Positions 8,953-17,851 are shown, counted from the first letter of the stretch. The stretch: DNA of 64,000 nucleotides from MGIIa-L3 sp038150305 (GCA_038150305.1 JAYOTG010000008.1:1-64000), one strand, 5' to 3'. Notes: a model not told the origin generated them from the letters alone. Translations and numbers: made by a program.

Positions 8953-9765
8953 TCAGATTTTGTCCACTTCAGACTGTTCGGAGGTGAAGGGCCGAGCGGG
9001 GCTCTCTGCCTCGGCGTGAAGCACATCGATGATGCTCGTCACGGTGACTTGTTCGTCGTCCGTGTCGAGGGTGATGCGCAGCACCCAATCGCCGTCGTCG
9101 GCTTCGGCTGGCCCGCTGGACCCTTCCCACGTCTCCTCTTGCCCGTCGGCAATCTGTGCGGTTCCCGTGGCGCGCAACGCGTCGCTGCCGTCCAGCAGTT
9201 CCCATGTGGCCGACACCGCACGTCCGAGGATACCTCCCACGTTGCCGATGTTCGCCACGGTGGACGACACCTCCACTCGTTCCACGCCTTGTGTGCCGTC
9301 GGTCATCACCCTGATGCTGGCGTCATCGGGGTTGGTGGTCCCCGTGTCTTGCCAGTCGAGGCGAAGATCGATTCGAACGGTGATCTCCTCAGAGGCCTCA
9401 AACCCGCTTTCGGTGCGGGCGCCATAGGTCAAGGCGTAGAGGCCATGGGTGGCGTACTCCACCTCGATGCTCGCGGTCTGGTTGGCGTCGGTCACGATTT
9501 CATCTCGTCCGTCGCCAGGAAGCACGAAGAAGGCCACCAGCGAATCGTCGGTGGACGTCACGCGGGCGAAGTCAAAGGTGAGCGTGACCGATTGGCTGCC
9601 GGTTTGTTGCCCGTTTCGCCACGTTTGCTCCACCACGCCGACCGTCTCGTCATAGTACACCTTGAGGTCGACGACCTCGGCATCGCCTCCATCGTCAGAA
9701 GCGCCCGTGCAACCCGCGAGGGAAGCGCTGAGCATCAGAAGGGCCAACAACACGCCGTTGCGCAT
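8953..9765 (-). CDS. Secreted lipoprotein with an Ig-like domain, unknown function
   Basis: The N-terminus is a lipoprotein signal peptide: LLALLMLSASLAGC with the lipobox LAGC and the acceptor Cys at about residue 19, followed by an acidic linker (TGASDDGGDAE). The remaining 250 residues are beta-rich. A C-terminal section (about 170-255) runs VERVEVSSTVANIGNVGG and then IADGQEETWEGS and VLRITLDTDDE, which resembles CARDB-type Ig-like adhesion or carrier domains. No catalytic motif is seen. It is expected to be lipid-anchored outside the cell. It is read toward radA with a gap of about 125 bases, and a T-rich TATA-like element lies about 26 bases before its ATG. Confidence 0.7.
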   Translation of the reverse strand: MRNGVLLALLMLSASLAGCTGASDDGGDAEVVDLKVYYDETVGVVEQTWRNGQQTGSQSVTLTFDFARVTSTDDSLVAFFVLPGDGRDEIVTDANQTASIEVEYATHGLYALTYGARTESGFEASEEITVRIDLRLDWQDTGTTNPDDASIRVMTDGTQGVERVEVSSTVANIGNVGGILGRAVSATWELLDGSDALRATGTAQIADGQEETWEGSSGPAEADDGDWVLRITLDTDDEQVTVTSIIDVLHAEAESPARPFTSEQSEVDKI

Positions 9766-9785
9766 GGTTGCATGTGACCGTCAGA

Positions 9786-9796
9786 GGACAAAAACT
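9786..9796 (-). promoter_or_regulatory. TATA-like box for the lipoprotein gene
   Basis: The minus strand reads CAGTTTTTGTCC, the only AT-rich stretch between the lipoprotein start at 9765 and the tRNA. It is centred about 26 bases from the ATG, consistent with a leaderless transcript. Confidence 0.35.
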
Positions 9797-9869
9797 GCCC
9801 GGCTCCCGTGCGAGCAAGCGCGCGACGCATGGCGGTGGGTTGAAGTGGAGGGGGTTGTGCCTTCTGCTC

Positions 9870-9947
9870 AGCGAGGTGGGGTAGTCTGGATATCCCGTCG
9901 GGCTCATAACCCGGAGATCGATGGTTCAAATCCATCCCTCGCTACCA
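9870..9947 (+). tRNA. Initiator tRNA-Met (CAT)
   Basis: The complete cloverleaf can be folded. The acceptor AGCGAGG (9870-9876) pairs with CCTCGCT (9937-9943), followed by discriminator A and an encoded CCA (9945-9947). The anticodon loop is CTCATAA between GGG and CCC pairs, the hallmark of initiator tRNA. The terminal acceptor pair is A-T, as in archaeal initiators. The T loop reads GGTTCAAATCC. It lies on the plus strand between two minus-strand genes; no clear BRE/TATA is visible upstream. Confidence 0.95.
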
Positions 9948-9948
9948 G

Positions 9949-10689
9949 TCAACCGTACTCATAGTAGTCGTGCGTGGGCTCCAATGAGGCGATTGCGGCC
10001 TGCAATTTTGCTTGCGCCTGTGCCGCTTGGTTCCGGAGCGCATCGCCCTCGACCTTGATGCGCTCGAGCGCAGCACGTGCACGCGCATCCTTGCACGTGG
10101 AGAGGGCCGCCTCAACACGCTCGAGGAGCACCGCGGATTCAGGGGCCCCGTTGGGGACGAGGGAGAGGCCGTGCTCCGCCTGCACCACGGGTCCAGCCGC
10201 GTCCACTGCATCGGCCAAACGCCGACCGAATCCACCGGCCTCACCCAGCCGTTCAACGGCTTCAACATGGGCGAGAAGGTGCCCCGGGCGCGTCTTGACC
10301 AGACGCTTGAGCGCTTTCCGAGCCGCTCCGGCTCGGCCCAGCGCTGCCGCCGCACGCAGGGAGCGAAGGTGGTCCTCTGCAGCCGGCGTCAGGCGCTCAA
10401 GCAGGGCGGGGTCGGCCCGACGCACGGTCCGTTCAAGAGCGCGCCGTTCGCGGTGCAGGCGACGGACCTCGGCTTCGCCTTCCTTCGCTTTCCCACGGAG
10501 GATCAACACGTCACTGAGCAAGCGGAGCGCCTTGACGAGATGGACCTGATCGGTGACCTCACGTCCGCGCTTTGCCCGGAGTTGGCCGACCAAATCACGG
10601 GCCATGACCTCCGTGATTTCCTCGCGTCCATCGGCAAGGTAGCGCTCCAGCTGGACCAGAACCTGCCCGGCATCGCCCATCCCAAACAT
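9949..10689 (-). CDS. Helical (TPR-like) protein of unknown function
   Basis: This 246-residue soluble protein is not recognised. It is almost entirely alpha-helical by composition, rich in Ala, Arg, Leu and Glu. It contains repeated helix pairs such as LVKALRLLSDVLILRGKAKEGEAEVRRL and AAALGRAGAARKALKRLVKTRPGHLLAH, which look like degenerate tetratricopeptide units. There is no signal peptide or TM segment. The C-terminus ends in a tyrosine-rich tag (THDYYEYG). It converges on tRNA-iMet, with the stop one base after the tRNA CCA end. A role as a scaffold or adaptor is possible but unsupported. Confidence 0.6.
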   Translation of the reverse strand: MFGMGDAGQVLVQLERYLADGREEITEVMARDLVGQLRAKRGREVTDQVHLVKALRLLSDVLILRGKAKEGEAEVRRLHRERRALERTVRRADPALLERLTPAAEDHLRSLRAAAALGRAGAARKALKRLVKTRPGHLLAHVEAVERLGEAGGFGRRLADAVDAAGPVVQAEHGLSLVPNGAPESAVLLERVEAALSTCKDARARAALERIKVEGDALRNQAAQAQAKLQAAIASLEPTHDYYEYG

Positions 10690-10721
10690 GACGCTCGGTC
10701 ATGACAGGCATGTGGAGGCCA

Positions 10722-11327
10722 TCATTCCTTTCCCGGTTCGCGAAGGCCGACGGCAAGGAGGGCCAACACCGCCCCAAGCCCGAGCACGGCGATGCCCACG
10801 ACCGTGGGCGTCAGTGCATCGCTTCGTGGCTCGTTGAGCGCGCCCTCATGATCTGGTCCGGTGGACACCACGCTCAGCGTGGCCCAGCGGTCACCGTCCG
10901 ACGCACCGTTGCCGTTGACATGGTTGATGTGCAGGTTCGCGCGGACCGCAACGTCCGTCGCGTTCGGCGCAATCCACACCGCCGACCAGCCTTCAACAAG
11001 CGACGACGGGGCGGTGTGGGTGAGGCCTCCGTCCACGGATTGCATGGTCGCGGAGCCGTTCTCGAGCAAGGTTCCACCGTCCACCACGAGCCGGAACCCG
11101 CCGTTGGCGTCCAGCGGCACGCTGGCGTTGATGTGAATCTGGTAGGCCGTTCCCGGGTCGTAGACCTCGGGCCAGCCATGCAGATGGATGGCCTCCTCGA
11201 GGGAGGGGCCGCCGTGGCACAGGCAACCGTCGTTCCCTTGTTCGCCGACGCCGTTTGGCGAGGCGACGCTGACCGGGCCAAGCAGCATGACGGTCAAGAG
11301 GGCCACGGTCAGTACACCATGCCGCAT
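10722..11327 (-). CDS. Secreted membrane-anchored Reeler / choice-of-anchor V-like protein
   Basis: This 201-residue protein has a signal peptide (VLTVALLTVMLLGPVSVAS) and an extracellular beta domain. The domain begins GNDGCLCHGG, followed by YDPGTAYQIHINASV and GGFRLVVDGG. A single C-terminal TM helix (about 173-193, TVVGIAVLGLGAVLALLAVGL) precedes a short basic end. The CxCHG motif followed by Y-x-PG and a GF-containing strand matches what I recall of the choice-of-anchor V/Reeler-like family, whose members often sit near cytochromes. The motif is CxCH, not the CxxCH needed for covalent haem c. It is divergently arranged with the downstream plus-strand gene. Confidence 0.6.
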   Translation of the reverse strand: MRHGVLTVALLTVMLLGPVSVASPNGVGEQGNDGCLCHGGPSLEEAIHLHGWPEVYDPGTAYQIHINASVPLDANGGFRLVVDGGTLLENGSATMQSVDGGLTHTAPSSLVEGWSAVWIAPNATDVAVRANLHINHVNGNGASDGDRWATLSVVSTGPDHEGALNEPRSDALTPTVVGIAVLGLGAVLALLAVGLREPGKE

Positions 11328-11389
11328 GGCCTCCCCTCATGCACACGTGGAGGCATGAGGTTGAAACGTGTGTCGTCGAACCCTCAAGC

Positions 11390-12001
11390 ATGGACGATGA
11401 CATCGACGTCTTCGCTGAGTTGGGCGTGACCCCCACCGCCGCACCGGCTGCGGGTGGCGGAGACGAGGACTTGCTCGGACTTCTGGCCGAGGCCCCTTCC
11501 GCACCCACAGCGGATCCTCTGGCCGCGCTAATGGACGGTGACGAGGACGGGTTCGAAACGGCGCAAGGCGCCGTTGAGGCGACCCCGGCTGCCGAACCTG
11601 CTCCCGCACCCGAACCGTCTCAGCCCATACCTGACGCGCAAGCAGCGCCGGCCCTGAGCGAGGAGATGATCGGTCAAGTCGTGGCCTTGTTGGTGCAACG
11701 TGGCCTGTCCGTGGACCCACGCAGGCTTGGCCTCCCTGCAGACACAGGGTTGGACGTGGGTCACGTCACGGTCGAGCGGGACCAAGACCTCCTCGTCGCT
11801 CGTGCGGACGTGACGCTGAACGGCACGCCCATGCATCCTTTCGCGGCGGTGCGCTTGACCGAGGAAGGGCTCACCTCCCTTTCGCCACCGGATGCCCTGC
11901 CGGAGGCGTGGCACCCCATGCACGACGTCCTGGCCACGGCCCTGATGGAAGGCTCCCAACAACTGGAGCAAGCCTTGGGCCGTGCTTGGGTGCGGGCATA
12001 A
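11390..12001 (+). CDS. Acidic Ala/Pro-rich protein with conserved C-terminal domain, unknown
   Basis: The 203-residue product begins MDDDIDVFAELG and continues with a low-complexity acidic, Ala/Pro-rich half (about 1-95) that is probably disordered. The C-terminal half (about 100-203) is ordered: SEEMIGQVVALLVQRGLSVDP, then beta-rich LDVGHVTVERDQDLLVARADVTL and helices ending AWVRA. There is no membrane segment. I chose the ATG at 11390 over one at 11339 because the earlier 17 residues are atypical and a TTGAAA-like element lies about 25 bases before 11390. The function is not recognised. Its stop abuts the convergent OsmC gene. Confidence 0.55.
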   Translation: MDDDIDVFAELGVTPTAAPAAGGGDEDLLGLLAEAPSAPTADPLAALMDGDEDGFETAQGAVEATPAAEPAPAPEPSQPIPDAQAAPALSEEMIGQVVALLVQRGLSVDPRRLGLPADTGLDVGHVTVERDQDLLVARADVTLNGTPMHPFAAVRLTEEGLTSLSPPDALPEAWHPMHDVLATALMEGSQQLEQALGRAWVRA

Positions 12002-12388
12002 TCAGGGCGCGTGAACCTCGGCGGCAAAGGTGATCTCGACATCGGTCCGCAGCGACGTCGAAGCGCTGCAGTACGTGCTGTGGCTCTTCTCTACGAGACG
12101 ATGAAGCAACTTCTCTGGCACCCCCCCGCGCACGTGGTACACCATGTGGATCTTGGTGAAGTGCCGTGGCGGTTCTGGCCGACGCTCGGACTCGAGTTCC
12201 AGCCACACTTCGGAGAATGCCCGGTCTTTCAGGCCGGTGACGATGTCGGCGATGGTGCATGCTCCGATGGCTTGGAGCATGACCTGCATCGGGGACGGGC
12301 CGTCGTTCCAGTCCATGTCCAATTGATCCTTGGCGGCGTTGAAGCACGCCATCTTGCTGCCCCCGGTCCAATGGACTTCGGCCTTCAT
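12002..12388 (-). CDS. OsmC family peroxide-detoxification protein
   Basis: This 128-residue protein carries the OsmC/Ohr layout: an N-terminal beta section (MKAEVHWTGGSKM), then PSPMQVMLQAIGACTIADIV with the first conserved Cys (about residue 44). The second conserved Cys comes late, in SHSTYCSASTSL (about 107). OsmC/Ohr proteins reduce organic hydroperoxides with these two thiols; the YhfA/OsmC-like subgroup is closest by motif. The reading frame stays open far upstream, opposite icd, but the family start is clearly the ATG at 12388. It is divergent from icd with 96 bases between them. Confidence 0.85.
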   Translation of the reverse strand: MKAEVHWTGGSKMACFNAAKDQLDMDWNDGPSPMQVMLQAIGACTIADIVTGLKDRAFSEVWLELESERRPEPPRHFTKIHMVYHVRGGVPEKLLHRLVEKSHSTYCSASTSLRTDVEITFAAEVHAP

Positions 12389-12484
12389 GCCATGGCGTGA
12401 ACGCTGCCCATCTTCATGCTTCGCGAAGTCTTGCCATGAAATGGGCGGGGAGGGATTCAAGAACAGCCGGCAGGTGGCCCGGTC

Positions 12485-13723
12485 ATGAGCGAAAACCAAG
12501 GCACCCCCATCACCCTTGAAAACGGCGTCCTTTCCGTGCCAGACCGACCCACGGTCCACTACATCGAGGGCGACGGCATTGGCATCGACATCACCCCGGT
12601 GATGATCAACGTCATCGACGCCGCCGTCGAGAAGGCCTACGGCGGCCAGCGCAGCATCGCATGGTCGGAAGTGCTGGCCGGTGAGAAGGCGTTCAACGCC
12701 ACCGGTGAGTGGCTTCCAGAAGCGACCCTCGAGGCGATGCGCTCTGGACTGGTCTCGATCAAGGGCCCGCTGACCACCCCCGTGGGTGGCGGCATCCGCA
12801 GCCTGAACGTGGCCCTCCGTCAGAAGCTCGACCTCTTCGCCTGCGTTCGCCCCGTGCGGTGGTACGAAGGCACGCCTTCGCCCGTCAAGGCCCCCGGCGA
12901 CGTGGACATGGTCATCTTCCGTGAGAACAGCGAAGACGTCTATGCGGGCATTGAATGGGAAGCCGGAAGCGAAGGCGTGGCGAAGCTCATCGCCTTCCTG
13001 CAGAACGAAATGGGTGTCGACAAGATTCGCTTCCCCAACACCAGCGGCATTGGCATCAAGCCCATCTCCAGTGAGGGCACGGCCCGGATCGTCCGTGCCG
13101 CCCTCCAGTACGTCATCGACAACGACCGAGACAGCCTGACCTTGGTGCACAAGGGCAACATCATGAAGTTCACTGAAGGCGGATTCCGAGACTGGGGTTA
13201 CCAGATCGCCAAGGACGAATTTGGCGCCACGGAACTCGACGGTGGGCCATGGTGCACCTTCACCAACCCCAACACCGGCACCACGATCACGGTCAAGGAC
13301 GTCATCGCCGATGCCATGCTCCAGCAGGTGCTCACCCGCCCCCGAGAATACGGCGTGCTGGCGACGATGAACCTCAACGGCGATTACATCTCGGACGCGC
13401 TCGCAGCCCAAGTCGGTGGCATCGGCATCGCCCCCGGTGCGAACATCAACTACAACACCGGCATTGCCATCTTTGAAGCAACCCACGGCACCGCTCCCAA
13501 GTACACCGGCCAAGACAAGGTCAACCCCGGCAGCCTCATCCTCTCAGCAGAAATGATGCTGCGTCACATGGGCTGGACCGAGGCGGCCGATCTGGTGGTC
13601 AAGGGCATGGAAGGCGCCATTTCTGCCCGCACGGTCACCTACGACTTTGAGCGACTGATGGACGACGCGACCCTGTTGTCCTGCAGCGCCTTCGGTGAGG
13701 CCATCGTCTCCCACATGGCGTGA
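12485..13723 (+). CDS. icd: Isocitrate dehydrogenase (NADP-type)
   Basis: The enzyme oxidatively decarboxylates isocitrate to 2-oxoglutarate in the TCA cycle. The 412-residue sequence has the expected blocks: YIEGDGIGIDITP near the N-terminus, KGPLTTPVGGGIRSLNVALR (substrate-binding Ser/Asn/Arg), VIFRENSEDVYAGIEW, and LVHKGNIMKFTEGGFRDWGY with the catalytic Lys. NLNGDYISDALAAQVGG and the cofactor loop ATHGTAPKYTGQDKVNPGS follow. The loop with Lys/Tyr in place of acidic residues suggests NADP specificity, as in E. coli Icd. It is a single gene, divergent from the OsmC gene. Confidence 0.95.
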   Translation: MSENQGTPITLENGVLSVPDRPTVHYIEGDGIGIDITPVMINVIDAAVEKAYGGQRSIAWSEVLAGEKAFNATGEWLPEATLEAMRSGLVSIKGPLTTPVGGGIRSLNVALRQKLDLFACVRPVRWYEGTPSPVKAPGDVDMVIFRENSEDVYAGIEWEAGSEGVAKLIAFLQNEMGVDKIRFPNTSGIGIKPISSEGTARIVRAALQYVIDNDRDSLTLVHKGNIMKFTEGGFRDWGYQIAKDEFGATELDGGPWCTFTNPNTGTTITVKDVIADAMLQQVLTRPREYGVLATMNLNGDYISDALAAQVGGIGIAPGANINYNTGIAIFEATHGTAPKYTGQDKVNPGSLILSAEMMLRHMGWTEAADLVVKGMEGAISARTVTYDFERLMDDATLLSCSAFGEAIVSHMA

Positions 13724-13760
13724 AGCAGCACAGGCTCCGAGTCACGGCGCACCCGCCGAA

Positions 13761-16700
13761 TCAGCGGGCTGACCATTGGTTGAGGGTTTGTGCGTTCTTG
13801 ATGACGCCGAAGCCGAGGTTCTCCAGCAACGAGGGTGCAACGAGGGTGAAGTCGCTGTCCCTGGTGGCGACCAGCACAGCGCCGAAATCTTCCAGTGGAA
13901 TCTCTGCCAACCGCATCGCGAGGCACATGATTTCGCGGTCTTCCTTCTCGGGGTAGATGTCGCGGCTTGAGCCCAAGGAGGTGCGCTGCGGTTGACCGCG
14001 CAGTCGTTTCATGGCCGTGACCTCGTCGTACACGTCGCTGTGGCCGGCCAGGAAGGCGTCGAGCTTGGCCACACGTTCGTCCTCCATCGCCTCTGCATCG
14101 TAGCGCTCCTCCCGCTTGGTCCAGGTCTCAAAGGAAATCAGGACCTCGTTGAGGGCATCCTCAACGTTGGCGTCATCGAGGATGGCTTCGATGTCCTCTG
14201 GCGTGGCGAAGGTGTCACGCAGACGGTCACGCAGCACGTTTCCACCCTTGGCAATGGAGGTCAATTCATGCCGGACGGGCTCGGGGAGCATCAGCTGAAC
14301 CTTCCCGGAGGCACCCAAACGCTCGAGGTGATGGTGCAGGTCGCGGTTGGCGTCGATGGCCAAACCTGCTCGCATGCTCCGGCCCGTGCGCTGAATCAGG
14401 CGGTCGAGGAGCGCGTCCACCAACACGTTGGTGTCCACCAAAATCAGTGGAGCCAGCTTCAGGTGGCGGAGGTGTCGCCGGTCCGCTACGGCGATGTGAT
14501 CGCGCTTCATGATGAACAGCGAGCGCATGGAATTCTCGATCTGTCGCTGCTGCATCAAGCGGAATTGCTTGGAGGACAGCGCCCGCTCGAGGAACATCAA
14601 TCCGGTGAGAGCGTGGTCGTCAGAAGCGCGGCGGGCGAGTTCGTACACCTCTTCAGGCGTAGGGGAACTGTCCATCAGTTGTGCGTAGCGTTGGTCGTGG
14701 TTCCGTCGATGGCTGCGACGCTGGCTCGAGAGGTTCTTGGCCGCCATGACACGACCGATGAAGGGATGCTTTGGCAGAGGGATGGCGTGAGCATCAGGAT
14801 ATGCGAGGAGGATGTCGAGTTGATCCTCATTGTACCAGATGCGCGTACGCTCTCGTTCCTCGCCCTCTTCGTTCTCTTCGATGACGACTTCGCGTTCTTT
14901 GACCGCTTCACGGATGATGTGCGTCGCATCGTCCGTCGCTCCGTTGTGCGCCGTGTGTGAAACGCGCAAGTAGAGCAAGAAGCGTTCGGTCATCGCGGTC
15001 CGCAGCCCAGGTTCCTCGTTCACAAGGTCGATCGCGCGCTTCCATTCACCGGAAAACGCGTAGTGGATCAACGATTTGCGGTTCAGCGCCACGCGGTGCT
15101 CGAAGTCGAAGGCGAATTCGTTGTCCTCTGGCGCATCGACCGCCCCTTGCTGCTTGGCAGCGCGGCCGTATTCTTGGGCAGCGCGCAAGTGCTGACCCTC
15201 TGAGGAAGCGAGCGCTGCGCGTGCAACCACGCTCCACGGGGAGCGGGGGTCGTGCTCTTGGTACCACGCCACCAACGAGGGCAAGGGGAGGTCGTGGTCA
15301 AAGAGCAACTGGCGGATGGCGTGGATGCGCCGAGTGGGAACGTTGTCGCCTCCAACCAGGCCGTCGATGAGGGAGACGGTTTGTGCGTTGGAGGTCCCGT
15401 TTTGCACCTGCTGAATGGCCGAGTTCAAGCGCAAGGTGGCGGTGATGGCATGCGCAAGGCCATCGTCGATGGGGTTCAGGTTGCCTTCACCAAGCGCCTC
15501 TTCGAACTCATCGAGCACTTTGGACTCAACAACCCCATCGCCGCCTTCGAGCAAGGCACGGCGAATTTGTTTGTAGGCCAGAAGGCCCTGTTTGGTGTGC
15601 ACGATGTCCTGGAACAAGTCCTCGGGAGCATCACCGCCTTCGAGCAGTTGAATCAAAGAGGCCGTCTTTGGCCCGAACGCAGCAGGAGGCACGCTTTCAT
15701 GGAGCAACGGGAGCAAGGTTTGCCGGGCCGAGCGCACCCCGTGGTACAGGTCGATGTCCTTGCGAGCGGCCAACAAATGAGCACACAAGGTGACCAACCA
15801 CGGATGATGGTCGGCATGGGCTCCTTCGATCAACAATCGGGAAAGGCGTCGAATTTCTTGCCCTTCCAAAAGCACGGGGACGAGGCGTGCGACGTCCTCC
15901 CCAGAGAAGGCGAATCCGCCGTCCTGAAGACTGCGGAACGCGGTCATCCGAGGCAACGCAGGTAAAGCGTCGTGCAGGGCGATGTGCAAGCGAGCGGGTG
16001 CTTCCATCCGCTCACAGACGCCCGCCAACCAGTCCGTGGCTTCCACGGCATCGATGCTGACGACAAGGTCGCCCAAAGACACCGCGTCAACCTCACCGTC
16101 TACGGAAAGGGACGTCAGCGATGCAATGGCGTCCGCCTGTTGACCTTCCGAAACGAGCGCTCCGAGGTGCCACCAGCGCACGCGGTCCACCACGGGACCC
16201 GGTGCGGAAGCCGCTTCGAGCAAGGCGAGTCCTTCCTGCAGGGTGCTGGCGTCAAGGTCCGCGGCCAACTCGTCAGGTTGCATCCACGCCAAGCGTTGGC
16301 GCATGCGGTCGAGGGACGTCTCGGTACCGGCAGCCCGACTGAGGTTCCAATCGGCCACCTCGCCCGCTCGAAGCGCGGCCAAATCGCGATGCTTCTCCGC
16401 CAAGTCCTCGTCTTCGGCCGCAAGGGCCGCAAGGGATGCCTCGGGCAGGGGTTGGCCAAGGGACTGGGCCACCACCACGGCCACGGCGCTGAGTGAGCCC
16501 TCAAGCTCCAAGAGGGCCGGATCAAGGCTGATGCTTTTCCGTGCCTTCAGCTGAGGGATGAGGGTGTTGAGGGCGACTTTGGGGGCAGCGTCCACCACCA
16601 GGGGTTGAGCCGCGAGCACGAGGGCGAGGAGTTCCTCGCTGTCTTCGCCCGAAATGTCGGCCAGCGCGAGATCCATTGCATCAACGGCGGCCACCGCCTC

Positions 16701-17213
16701 GCTGGGCTCGGCTTCCGGGAAACCGGACATTTGGGCGAGCACAGGGCATCGGCGGGCAACGTCGGCCCAAACCGGGTGAACGCCGTCGCCCAAGCAGAGG
16801 TCGAGACGCTCCTGCACCGCCGCATCGTGAGCCTCATCCCAAGCGTCTGCGTCGAGCGTCTTGCGTGCGGTCAGCACCGCGAATCCGAAGGCTGCAGAGA
16901 AGGTGTCGTCGGACAAGACGTCCTCCACGTTCGGCAGGTGGTCCAAAGGACTTCCAGAACTCCGACCACCGCGACGGCCACGTCGAGCGCGCGCGCCGCG
17001 AGGAGCGCGAGCGGGGAGAGCGGGGCCGTCGTCTTCGTCCTCGTCAGCGCCCGGTGCTTCCACCTCATGCAGGGCGAGGAGCAAGATGCCCTGCCACGGT
17101 TTCTGAAGGAGCTTGAACTCGTCTTGCCGGGTGGCAAAGGCCACACGCTGAGGCGCCCGCATCGGGCGACTGAAGCCCGATGAGAGGCAGGTGGCGAGGT
17201 ACTGTTCTTGCAA
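13761..17213 (-). CDS. Giant protein with long helical N-terminus and C-terminal PIN nuclease domain
   Basis: This 1150-residue cytoplasmic protein is unlike any I recognise. After an ordered start, residues about 55-90 form a charged spacer (DEDEDDGP, then RARRGRRGGR). About 800 residues of alpha-helical, TPR/HEAT-like sequence follow. The last 228 residues (from 923) read as a PIN RNase domain. VDTNVLVDALL gives the first Asp (927), LPEPVRHEL the acidic residue at 983, EKEDREIMCLA an Asp at 1092, and VATRDSDF Asps at 1119 and 1121, so the metal-binding acidic set looks complete. An RNase or tRNA/rRNA-processing role is inference. It is transcribed alone, convergent with icd. Confidence 0.75.
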   Translation of the reverse strand: MQEQYLATCLSSGFSRPMRAPQRVAFATRQDEFKLLQKPWQGILLLALHEVEAPGADEDEDDGPALPARAPRGARARRGRRGGRSSGSPLDHLPNVEDVLSDDTFSAAFGFAVLTARKTLDADAWDEAHDAAVQERLDLCLGDGVHPVWADVARRCPVLAQMSGFPEAEPSEAVAAVDAMDLALADISGEDSEELLALVLAAQPLVVDAAPKVALNTLIPQLKARKSISLDPALLELEGSLSAVAVVVAQSLGQPLPEASLAALAAEDEDLAEKHRDLAALRAGEVADWNLSRAAGTETSLDRMRQRLAWMQPDELAADLDASTLQEGLALLEAASAPGPVVDRVRWWHLGALVSEGQQADAIASLTSLSVDGEVDAVSLGDLVVSIDAVEATDWLAGVCERMEAPARLHIALHDALPALPRMTAFRSLQDGGFAFSGEDVARLVPVLLEGQEIRRLSRLLIEGAHADHHPWLVTLCAHLLAARKDIDLYHGVRSARQTLLPLLHESVPPAAFGPKTASLIQLLEGGDAPEDLFQDIVHTKQGLLAYKQIRRALLEGGDGVVESKVLDEFEEALGEGNLNPIDDGLAHAITATLRLNSAIQQVQNGTSNAQTVSLIDGLVGGDNVPTRRIHAIRQLLFDHDLPLPSLVAWYQEHDPRSPWSVVARAALASSEGQHLRAAQEYGRAAKQQGAVDAPEDNEFAFDFEHRVALNRKSLIHYAFSGEWKRAIDLVNEEPGLRTAMTERFLLYLRVSHTAHNGATDDATHIIREAVKEREVVIEENEEGEERERTRIWYNEDQLDILLAYPDAHAIPLPKHPFIGRVMAAKNLSSQRRSHRRNHDQRYAQLMDSSPTPEEVYELARRASDDHALTGLMFLERALSSKQFRLMQQRQIENSMRSLFIMKRDHIAVADRRHLRHLKLAPLILVDTNVLVDALLDRLIQRTGRSMRAGLAIDANRDLHHHLERLGASGKVQLMLPEPVRHELTSIAKGGNVLRDRLRDTFATPEDIEAILDDANVEDALNEVLISFETWTKREERYDAEAMEDERVAKLDAFLAGHSDVYDEVTAMKRLRGQPQRTSLGSSRDIYPEKEDREIMCLAMRLAEIPLEDFGAVLVATRDSDFTLVAPSLLENLGFGVIKNAQTLNQWSAR

Positions 17214-17336
17214 TCAGACACCCCCCGTGCGAACCGGCAAGGCTCGACGTCTTTCAATGCGTCGCCGTGCGGCACTTCCTGTCCGTTCCAGAACGAAAGG
17301 TCTTGAGGAGGGGCCACGCCTCCACCACGGAGGGTC

Positions 17337-17807
17337 ATGGAGCCGTTGTCCACCGCCCTCCTGTTGCTTCACCCCTTCCTTGCGCTCCTCATCGTGCTGT
17401 GGCTCGTTCGTCAGCACGGTTGGCGCAAGGGCGGAGGGACGCTGAAAGGAGAAGCGCGCCGCGAAGCCCTCGCCGAGCACGTGCGAAGCGGCGAGCGTTT
17501 GTTGGTCGCCACGGTGGGCCTCGTGCTCGTGGCGGTGCTGGCTCGGGCAGCGGCAGGCTACATCGAAGAGGGGCGCATCACGGCCATGTTGCTGCCGACC
17601 AACCTCCACGGATGGACCGGCCCACTCGGCCTGTGGGTGTTGTGGACCACGGTGCGCCACGGGCGCCAGGCTTTGGCCGCCATGGACAACAAGGAAAGCA
17701 TCGTTGCCCCACGGACCCGTCACGGCCGAGCCGCTGACCTGATGTTGATCTTGGTTGGAATCCACGCCTTCCTTGGCTTCCTCTACACCTTCGCGGTGCT
17801 GTCCTGA
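17337..17807 (+). CDS. Four-TM membrane protein, DUF4079/cytochrome b561-like by pattern
   Basis: The 156-residue product has four hydrophobic segments (about 5-24, 55-74, 92-106 and 132-153). Histidines sit at or near the membrane ends: H12 in LLHPFLALL, H48 in LAEHVRSG, H91 in NLHGWTG and others in RHGRAADLMLILVGIHAF. This spacing resembles DUF4079 and other b561-like proteins that bind haem b, but the match is by eye and haem binding is not shown. It lies 44 bases before the MMPL transporter on the same strand. GGAGGG just upstream of the ATG may be a ribosome binding site. Confidence 0.6.
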   Translation: MEPLSTALLLLHPFLALLIVLWLVRQHGWRKGGGTLKGEARREALAEHVRSGERLLVATVGLVLVAVLARAAAGYIEEGRITAMLLPTNLHGWTGPLGLWVLWTTVRHGRQALAAMDNKESIVAPRTRHGRAADLMLILVGIHAFLGFLYTFAVLS

Positions 17808-17822
17808 CGTTCAGAACATGCC

Positions 17823-17831
17823 TTGAAAAAG
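17823..17831 (+). promoter_or_regulatory. TATA-like box before the MMPL transporter
   Basis: TTGAAAAAG stands out from GC-rich surroundings and is centred about 25 bases before the ATG at 17852, the spacing of a leaderless archaeal promoter. Confidence 0.35.
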
Positions 17832-17851
17832 ACCAGAGGGCGGCCGGAGCC

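Noticed and set aside
7927..9777. 616-residue plus-strand frame opposite radA and the lipoprotein
   Set aside because: It spans two obviously coding minus-strand genes and their intergenic region, and shows no recognisable domain.
12389..13513. Upstream continuation of the OsmC reading frame opposite icd
   Set aside because: The added sequence has no family similarity, and OsmC proteins start at the Met at 12388; icd on the other strand is certain.
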